Shown: piece after piece, positions 6,073-10,831 of the stretch | How positions within the stretch are numbered: the stretch's first letter is position 1 | How the letters are laid out: each line of letters starts with the position of its first letter | Assembly (NCBI GenBank): GCA_964428935.1 | Contig: CAYSAG010000176.1 | Location: 1-10,831 of the forward strand | Origin: JAADHY01 sp964428935 | GTDB lineage: Bacteria; Planctomycetota; Planctomycetia; Planctomycetales; Planctomycetaceae | Direction of reading: 5' to 3' | DNA length: 10,831 nucleotides | The notes under the pieces: generated by a model | Database searches by the model: none | Seen by the model: only the letters and a program-made list of their open reading frames with translations | What the model was told of the DNA's origin: nothing | Program-made: the position numbers and the translations under genes

Positions 6073-7536
6073 ATGCCAGGAACCGGGGTGAAAAGACAGT
6101 GGCTGATTGGGGCGGCTCCCGACTGCGACCTGGTGGTCGACCGGCCGACGGTGTCGGCGCACCATTGTCGGTTGAGTCTGACCCAGACCGGGTTCGTTGT
6201 CGAAGACCTCGACTCGACGAACGGCGTCTACGTCAACGGGGTTCAAATCCGGAACCCGACGCGGGTTACGCCCAACGACAAAGTGACCCTGGGGCTGTCG
6301 GTTCCAATGCCGTGGCCTTCGGACGCGCTGGCCAGCGGCCAAGCTGGCGGCGACGAAAGCAAACAGCGACCGAAGCCTTTCTTCCGGCAGCTGCCGGTCT
6401 CTGCCTGGGCGTTGGGACTTCTGCTGGGCCTGGTGGTCGGCAGCGCCGTCCTGTGGACGCTGACGACGTCTGGTCAAAGAAGAACGAAGCCGGAGGCCAA
6501 GGGCAGTGGCAAGGCGGAGCAGGTAGTTTCCGGAAGCTCGGTGCGTTCTGCCGCACAGCCGACACAGACCTCTGTGGCCGGGGCCCGAAACCGAAACCAG
6601 ACGTCGGCAGAGGAGGCGGTTTTTCTGGTCCTAGTGAAGGACCCTGAAGAAGCAAACGCCTTTCGCGTCGGGACGGCCTTTGCCATTTCCGACCAGTGGC
6701 TGGCCACCAGCGCGACGGTGGCCATGGTCGTCCGCCGTCTGGCAGACCGGTTCCCTGTCGTGACCGTCTACTCGCCAGCACTCGACCGGCAATTCGCCCT
6801 GGACTGCGAGCAACTGCACGTCGACGCCAACTACGAACGCTTCTACACGGCACACCGAGAAGCGAAAGAGAAGTACGACCAGCTGTACGGTCAAGCCGTG
6901 GACTTGGCGGCGGAGCTGCGTCGGCTGACACCGGCCTCCGCTGCAGCCCAGTCGGCGGACTCAGCCCCACAGCCTGTGCCACCCAAAGTGCACGAGTTGA
7001 CCGAACGACTGAGCCGACTCGAGGACCAGTTGGTCGAGTCGGACTTGGAGGCGTTCACTGCCTACGAGCGAATGGGTTACTTCGACGTCGCGCTGCTGAG
7101 GGTGGCCAGTCGGGTGCCGGTCTTCCTGTCGCTTCCGGCGGCCGCTCCCGAAATCCACAGCGGCGACGAGGTGGTGGTGCTCGGCGTGCCGTTTCCGAAC
7201 ACTCAGCGACGAGCCGACCTGGCGGCGCGAAAGCAGGTCGTCCGGTTGAAGTGCCGTGTTTCCAGACTCGCCCGGCTCCGCCTGGACGAAGCCGAGACGC
7301 ACCGTCTGGTGTTGTCCACCGAGCGGAGTCTGTACTGCGAACGTGCCGGCGCCGCGGAACCGGCGTACGAGTTTTGGTCGGGTGCGGCTGTGCTGAACCG
7401 GGAGGGCCAAGTCGTGGCGGTGGTCAGTCGGCTCACGGTTTCTGGCCAAGACCCGTCAAAGCCACCGCCGGGAAATCTTTTGGACGCAACGCCCGGGACG
7501 CGACTGACGCAGCTTCGGCACGTCTTGCCGCGTTAA
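6073..7536 (+). CDS. FHA domain, membrane span and trypsin-like pseudoprotease domain
   Basis: A 487-residue protein in three parts. Residues 1-76 form an FHA domain (S28, H31, S-T-N-G at 48-51), with G-A (13-14) in place of the usual G-R. Residues about 109-131 are one membrane span, flanked by basic residues. After a Ser/Thr-rich linker, about 183-487 resembles a DegP-like trypsin fold: V-G-T-A-F-A-I-S (199-206) then L-A-T-S-A-T-V-A, where Thr215 stands at the catalytic His; F-D-V-A-L-L (337-342) keeps the Asp (338); W-S-G-A-A-V-L-N (435-442) keeps Ser436 but lacks the G-G-P. A charged helical insert (about 255-330) separates the His and Asp regions. It is therefore probably not an active protease. 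The FHA part should be cytoplasmic and the protease-like part outside. The start is uncertain: ATG 6073 gives a natural FHA start but no ribosome binding site is visible. Confidence 0.83.
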   Translation: MPGTGVKRQWLIGAAPDCDLVVDRPTVSAHHCRLSLTQTGFVVEDLDSTNGVYVNGVQIRNPTRVTPNDKVTLGLSVPMPWPSDALASGQAGGDESKQRPKPFFRQLPVSAWALGLLLGLVVGSAVLWTLTTSGQRRTKPEAKGSGKAEQVVSGSSVRSAAQPTQTSVAGARNRNQTSAEEAVFLVLVKDPEEANAFRVGTAFAISDQWLATSATVAMVVRRLADRFPVVTVYSPALDRQFALDCEQLHVDANYERFYTAHREAKEKYDQLYGQAVDLAAELRRLTPASAAAQSADSAPQPVPPKVHELTERLSRLEDQLVESDLEAFTAYERMGYFDVALLRVASRVPVFLSLPAAAPEIHSGDEVVVLGVPFPNTQRRADLAARKQVVRLKCRVSRLARLRLDEAETHRLVLSTERSLYCERAGAAEPAYEFWSGAAVLNREGQVVAVVSRLTVSGQDPSKPPPGNLLDATPGTRLTQLRHVLPR

Positions 7537-7603
7537 CCCGTTCTGGGCTGACGTGCTTGGGAACGGCCAGGTGGAGCCGGTCGCAGCGAGGTGAAGGAAA
7601 AAA

Positions 7604-8785
7604 ATGAGACTCGCGCGCAGACCAAGACTGCTTGCGGACCTTCCGCGAAGAGGGGCTCTACTTGTGTGCGTTCCAGCTGTGGTGCTGGTCGGCGTGGCCA
7701 GCTTCTGCGTTTGGGCGCAGCCGCCAGACGAGCCGACGCACCCGGCGAACGGACCGTGGGCAGCCGGACACCACGCGACGTGGCGAAACTTCTACGACAT
7801 CGACGTGGTCGACGCCATTGCCTCTCGAATCTACGCGGAGGCAGACCTGACCCGCGCGGTGGGCGAGGCGGCGGTGGACTTCGAGGTCGCCAGGCGACTT
7901 CGCGCCGAGACCGTACGGCGTCAGATTCAGAATTCCGTGCTGCGCGTCAAGGCGTACTGGGACCGTCGTTCAATCATGGAAGCTGAACTGCTCAAACGCC
8001 GGTACGACGAGCTGAAGGTTCAGCGTCGACGGGCCAGCAAGACTTGGGGCATGCTGAAGGATTTCCCTTACTTCGCGCCGGCTCGCATTACGAACGGCGA
8101 CGCGCTGAATTTCCTGCTCCACCGACTGGCGGTCACGCTGCTCGCCTACGAGTTCACCGGCAACAGCTCGGCCGACGCCTTGCGCAAGGACAAAGACCTT
8201 CGGCTCACGCCGGAGGTGCTGCACGCGCTGCGGCTGCGACAGGCTCAAGCCGGCGGCAAAGTCTTGGTCTTCCGCGCAGACGAACACGAAGGCATGAACT
8301 TGGATTGGTGGCCCGCCGCGCTGCGGTTGCCCGTGTTCCGGCCTCTGCGCGAGCGGGTTCAAGCGGCACGCGAACGGGTCTTGCAGTTACCGGCTGACGA
8401 CGAGGAGAGCCTGTTCGCCGCTCTTCAAGAGCTCGACACGGCCCTTCTGCAGCTGGTCGACCAATTCGAGAAGTACTACACGCGGGACCGAATTTTCGAG
8501 CGCGGCTACTCGAGCTGGGCTGAGTACAAGACGGCGGACGCCTTCCTGAAGAACCTTGTCGGAGAGGTGGGCCGAATCAGACAGACCGGACGGCCGCCCA
8601 AGGTACCGGGACCTCAACGGTTCTGCGGCGGCAACGTCGTCGACCTGATCAAGCACATGTGCGAGAACGGGCTCGAATTTGCACCGGCTTTGCCCGGAGA
8701 CGAGTTCGCCTACTTCAAGGTCTTCAAGCAGCTGCGGGACCTTTACGTCGTGGCTGTCTCGAGCGACAGCATCCAGTCCGAGTAA
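7604..8785 (+). CDS. Secreted or membrane-anchored protein of unknown family
   Basis: A 393-residue protein I do not recognise. The N-terminus is basic (M-R-L-A-R-R-P-R), followed by a hydrophobic segment (about 18-37) and V-W-A-Q-P, a possible cleavage after residue 38. The rest is mostly helical and charged, with a basic helical stretch at about 95-145 and another helical stretch at about 245-295. Two Cys sit in the C-terminal part (C341 in R-F-C-G-G-N and C353 in H-M-C-E-N), which could form a disulphide outside the cytoplasm. GAAGGAA at 7593-7599 is well placed before the ATG. The gene starts 67 bases after the FHA-pseudoprotease stop, so the two may be co-transcribed, and a kinase gene follows. 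Partner or ligand of one of these proteins is possible but unsupported. Confidence 0.78.
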   Translation: MRLARRPRLLADLPRRGALLVCVPAVVLVGVASFCVWAQPPDEPTHPANGPWAAGHHATWRNFYDIDVVDAIASRIYAEADLTRAVGEAAVDFEVARRLRAETVRRQIQNSVLRVKAYWDRRSIMEAELLKRRYDELKVQRRRASKTWGMLKDFPYFAPARITNGDALNFLLHRLAVTLLAYEFTGNSSADALRKDKDLRLTPEVLHALRLRQAQAGGKVLVFRADEHEGMNLDWWPAALRLPVFRPLRERVQAARERVLQLPADDEESLFAALQELDTALLQLVDQFEKYYTRDRIFERGYSSWAEYKTADAFLKNLVGEVGRIRQTGRPPKVPGPQRFCGGNVVDLIKHMCENGLEFAPALPGDEFAYFKVFKQLRDLYVVAVSSDSIQSE

Positions 8786-8811
8786 GGCCGACAACACGCG
8801 GTTGGTCGCGC

Positions 8812-8825
8812 GGGAGGCTCCTCCC
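8812..8825. other. Short hairpin just after the secreted-protein gene
   Basis: GGGAGG (8812-8817) and CCTCCC (8820-8825) are exact reverse complements separated by 2 bases, beginning 26 bases after the stop at 8785. There is no T run after it. It could be a weak transcript end. Confidence 0.3.
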
Positions 8826-8898
8826 AGCTCGGTTCGTCCTCCCTGGCCGGCGAGCGGCCGCGAGGAGGTCGACCGCGACGCGGCACTGGGACCGAAGA

Positions 8899-8912
8899 CT
8901 CGGACGTCCGAG
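8899..8912. promoter_or_regulatory. Perfect 14-base palindrome upstream of the kinase gene
   Basis: CTCGGACGTCCGAG is fully symmetric and lies 108 bases before the kinase ATG. A TTGACG follows at 8915-8920, but no matching -10 element is seen at the proper distance. The site is a candidate operator on symmetry alone. Confidence 0.3.
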
Positions 8913-9020
8913 CGTTGACGGACGGCCCGGCCCGGGCGACGCACGCGGCCGACCGGAAACACGGCTGGTCCAGCCATTAGCCGGCGGAGTACTCCTGTTG
9001 TCAACCCCAGGGACCTGACC

Positions 9021-10831
9021 ATGGGTTTGTCGCCAGAACGGTTCTTGTCGAACTTGGTCCGAAGCGGTCTGTACAGCCGCAACGAAGTGCAACGGCTTTT
9101 GGAAGAAGTGGGCGTTGAGCCTTCGGTTGAAGACGCCCAGGAACTCGCGAAACGGCTGGTCGCTGCAGGAAAGCTGACCGCTTTTCAAGCCAAGCTGCTG
9201 TGCCAAGGCAAGGCTCGAAGTTTGGTCTTGGGCGAGTACGAAGTGCTGGCTCCCTTGGGCCGCGGGGGAATGGGCCAGGTTTACAAGGCAAGGCACCGCC
9301 GGCTCGGACGGGTGGTCGCTCTGAAAGTCCTTTCCGCCGGCGCGTACCGAGACGAGGAGGCCAAGGCGCGTTTCGAGAAGGAAATGCGAGCGGCCGGCAG
9401 ACTGGTCCACCCGAACGTTGCGTTGGCATTGGACGCCGGCGAGGCGTTTGGGGTTCCGTACTTGGTCACGGAGTACGTGGAGGGAATCGATCTGGAACGT
9501 TTGGTCGAGGAACGAGGACCGTTGCCGTGGCCGGAGGCGGTGCGCTGGGTGTTACAGGCGGCAGAGGGACTGGCGTACGCGCACCAGCAGGGAGTGGTGC
9601 ACCGCGACGTGAAGCCGAGCAACTTGATTCTGAGCCGAGACGGCGTCGTGAAAATTCTCGACTTGGGTCTGGCGAGGCTGTTGTCGGAGGAAGGACCGAC
9701 GACTCAGCGGTTGACTCGAGCGGCCGTCATTGGAACGTGGGCGTACATGTCGCCGGAGCAGGCATTGGACACGTCGCGGGCCGACCACCGGTCCGACATT
9801 TACTCCCTGGGCTGCACACTGTACTGGCTGATTGCTGGACGCAGCCCTTACGAGTCGTCCAGCGAGACGCAGATTCTGTTGGCTCACCAGCAGGCCCCAA
9901 TTCCTTCGCTGCTGGAGGTCGACCAGGACGTCCCGGTCTGGCTTCAAGAGCTGTTCGAGCGAATGCTGGCGAAGAACCCGCTCGACCGTCCGCAAAGCAT
10001 GCGAGAGGTGATTTCGGAACTGCAGGCGGTCTTGGAGGCTTCGGGCCGGAGCGGCGACAGGGGCCGCTCCGCAGCGCGAGTGACGAAGTGGGCACGAGCC
10101 GCGGACGGCCTGTCGACTGATTCCTCGCTGAGTTTGGTCGGGGCAGAGGCGAGCCAGACAGACCAACAGGCGAAGCTTCTGCGGCGTTCGAGAAGCGGCG
10201 TCCACAACACCGAGGCCGGCTTTCAGACGCGCAAGCAGCCCGCCGCCTACGAGGGAACTTGGTGGTCGAAAGGGCGCTTGAGAGACAGTGGGTGGTTTGG
10301 GACGCTGCGACGCTGGAGTCAAAGGCCGGTTGTGTGGGCCTGCGCGGCGGGGGTGCTGGTTGGGTTCGCGCTGGTGCTTCTGGTCTGGCTCGGCCTTTCG
10401 AACCGACGGCAGGATCGTCCAACGGGACGTTCGGTTGCGTCGGTCCAGAAGGAAGTGACTGCGACGTCCGCGCAAAGTGCCGCTGGCCGGTCGACCAGCG
10501 CCGATTCGAGCCCCTCGTCGGGGCAGGCGCGCAGCGCGCGGAGTCAGGCTGAGCTGAACCCGCAGACGAAGCAGACCGACGGTGGCGGCACGGGCCCGCC
10601 GGCGGACAAGAGCGGCTCGTCGGCCGACGACGGCGCGGCGACAAGGGAAGCTTCGGAGTCAGAACCGGCGGCGTCGAGTTCGCTCGCCTCCTCGTCCGGT
10701 CCGCCGGAAAAGCATGCCAAAACTGAGAAAAAACAACACCCGCCGGGCACCGAGCGAAAGCCGTCCCCTTCCCTGCCGTGGCGTTTTCGCCCCCCGGTCA
10801 ACCTGGGACCACCCGTCAACACGCCTGCCGA
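9021..10831 (+). CDS. Transmembrane Hanks-type Ser/Thr protein kinase, 3' end outside the window
   Basis: The frame is open from ATG 9021 to the window end, giving 603 residues without a stop. Residues 1-72 are a helical extension with L-T-A-F-Q-A-K-L-L (52-60), frequent in planctomycete kinases. The kinase domain (about 73-337) is complete: glycine loop G-R-G-G-M-G (80-85), ATP-binding Lys102, helix-C Glu probably E121, catalytic H-R-D (194-196) with K198 and N201, D-L-G (214-216), activation segment Thr residues (227-239) and S-P-E (244-246). A Ser/Arg-rich juxtamembrane region, one membrane span (about 437-459) and a Ser/Thr/Gly/Pro-rich tail follow. The kinase faces the cytoplasm and the tail the outside; no known sensor domain is visible before the window ends. 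AGGGA at 9009-9013 is a modest ribosome binding site. It could phosphorylate ligands of the nearby FHA proteins. Confidence 0.95.
   Translation, partial: MGLSPERFLSNLVRSGLYSRNEVQRLLEEVGVEPSVEDAQELAKRLVAAGKLTAFQAKLLCQGKARSLVLGEYEVLAPLGRGGMGQVYKARHRRLGRVVALKVLSAGAYRDEEAKARFEKEMRAAGRLVHPNVALALDAGEAFGVPYLVTEYVEGIDLERLVEERGPLPWPEAVRWVLQAAEGLAYAHQQGVVHRDVKPSNLILSRDGVVKILDLGLARLLSEEGPTTQRLTRAAVIGTWAYMSPEQALDTSRADHRSDIYSLGCTLYWLIAGRSPYESSSETQILLAHQQAPIPSLLEVDQDVPVWLQELFERMLAKNPLDRPQSMREVISELQAVLEASGRSGDRGRSAARVTKWARAADGLSTDSSLSLVGAEASQTDQQAKLLRRSRSGVHNTEAGFQTRKQPAAYEGTWWSKGRLRDSGWFGTLRRWSQRPVVWACAAGVLVGFALVLLVWLGLSNRRQDRPTGRSVASVQKEVTATSAQSAAGRSTSADSSPSSGQARSARSQAELNPQTKQTDGGGTGPPADKSGSSADDGAATREASESEPAASSSLASSSGPPEKHAKTEKKQHPPGTERKPSPSLPWRFRPPVNLGPPVNTPA

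Noticed and set aside
7538..7566. Inverted repeat CCGTTC/GAACGG between the pseudoprotease and secreted-protein genes
   Set aside because: Only 6 base pairs with a 17-base loop and no inner pairing; too weak to list.
9200..10120. Second forward frame within the kinase gene (306 codons)
   Set aside because: The overlapping kinase frame has all catalytic motifs in order; the other frame is Gly/Arg-rich and has none.
1..10831. tRNA or rRNA genes, CRISPR arrays, insertion sequences
   Set aside because: I saw no tRNA T-loop-like element with matching arms in the gaps, no regularly spaced repeats, and no transposase-like frame with flanking inverted repeats.

Overview
The window is GC-rich, and every gene I can support lies on the + strand. 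It looks like a chromosomal piece of a planctomycete, probably near the Pirellulales. The reasons are a secreted YdjY-domain protein, a small Tyr-rich secreted protein of a type I associate with that phylum, two FHA proteins, and a transmembrane Hanks-type kinase with the helical N-terminal extension common in planctomycete kinases. This is recognition from memory; no database was searched.

Layout. Positions 1-447 hold the end of an MntA-like nucleotidyltransferase and a complete HepT-like HEPN protein, which together form an MntA/HepT-type toxin-antitoxin pair with overlapping genes. Positions 658-2071 hold a YmdB/MacroD-class macro-domain ADP-ribose hydrolase followed 19 bases later by an alpha/beta hydrolase, probably one transcript. 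Positions 2197-3315 encode a membrane-anchored YdjY-domain protein. After 457 bases without a gene comes a 100-residue secreted Tyr-rich protein (3773-4075). A 779-base gap (4076-4854) then holds a very strong hairpin and a second inverted repeat, but no convincing gene.

The right half (4855-10831) reads as a phospho-signalling block: a cytoplasmic protein with two FHA domains; a protein with an N-terminal FHA domain, one membrane span and an extracytoplasmic trypsin-like domain that has lost its catalytic His; a secreted or anchored protein of unknown family; and a Ser/Thr kinase with one membrane span and a long Ser/Thr/Pro-rich outer tail that runs off the window. FHA domains read phospho-threonine, so the kinase and the FHA proteins could form a signalling path across the membrane. 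That link is inference from neighbourhood and domains only.

The most notable points are the FHA-TM-pseudoprotease, the hairpins in the large gene-free gaps, and an isoleucine codon preference (48 ATT against 17 ATC by my hand count) that runs against the otherwise C-ending codon use.
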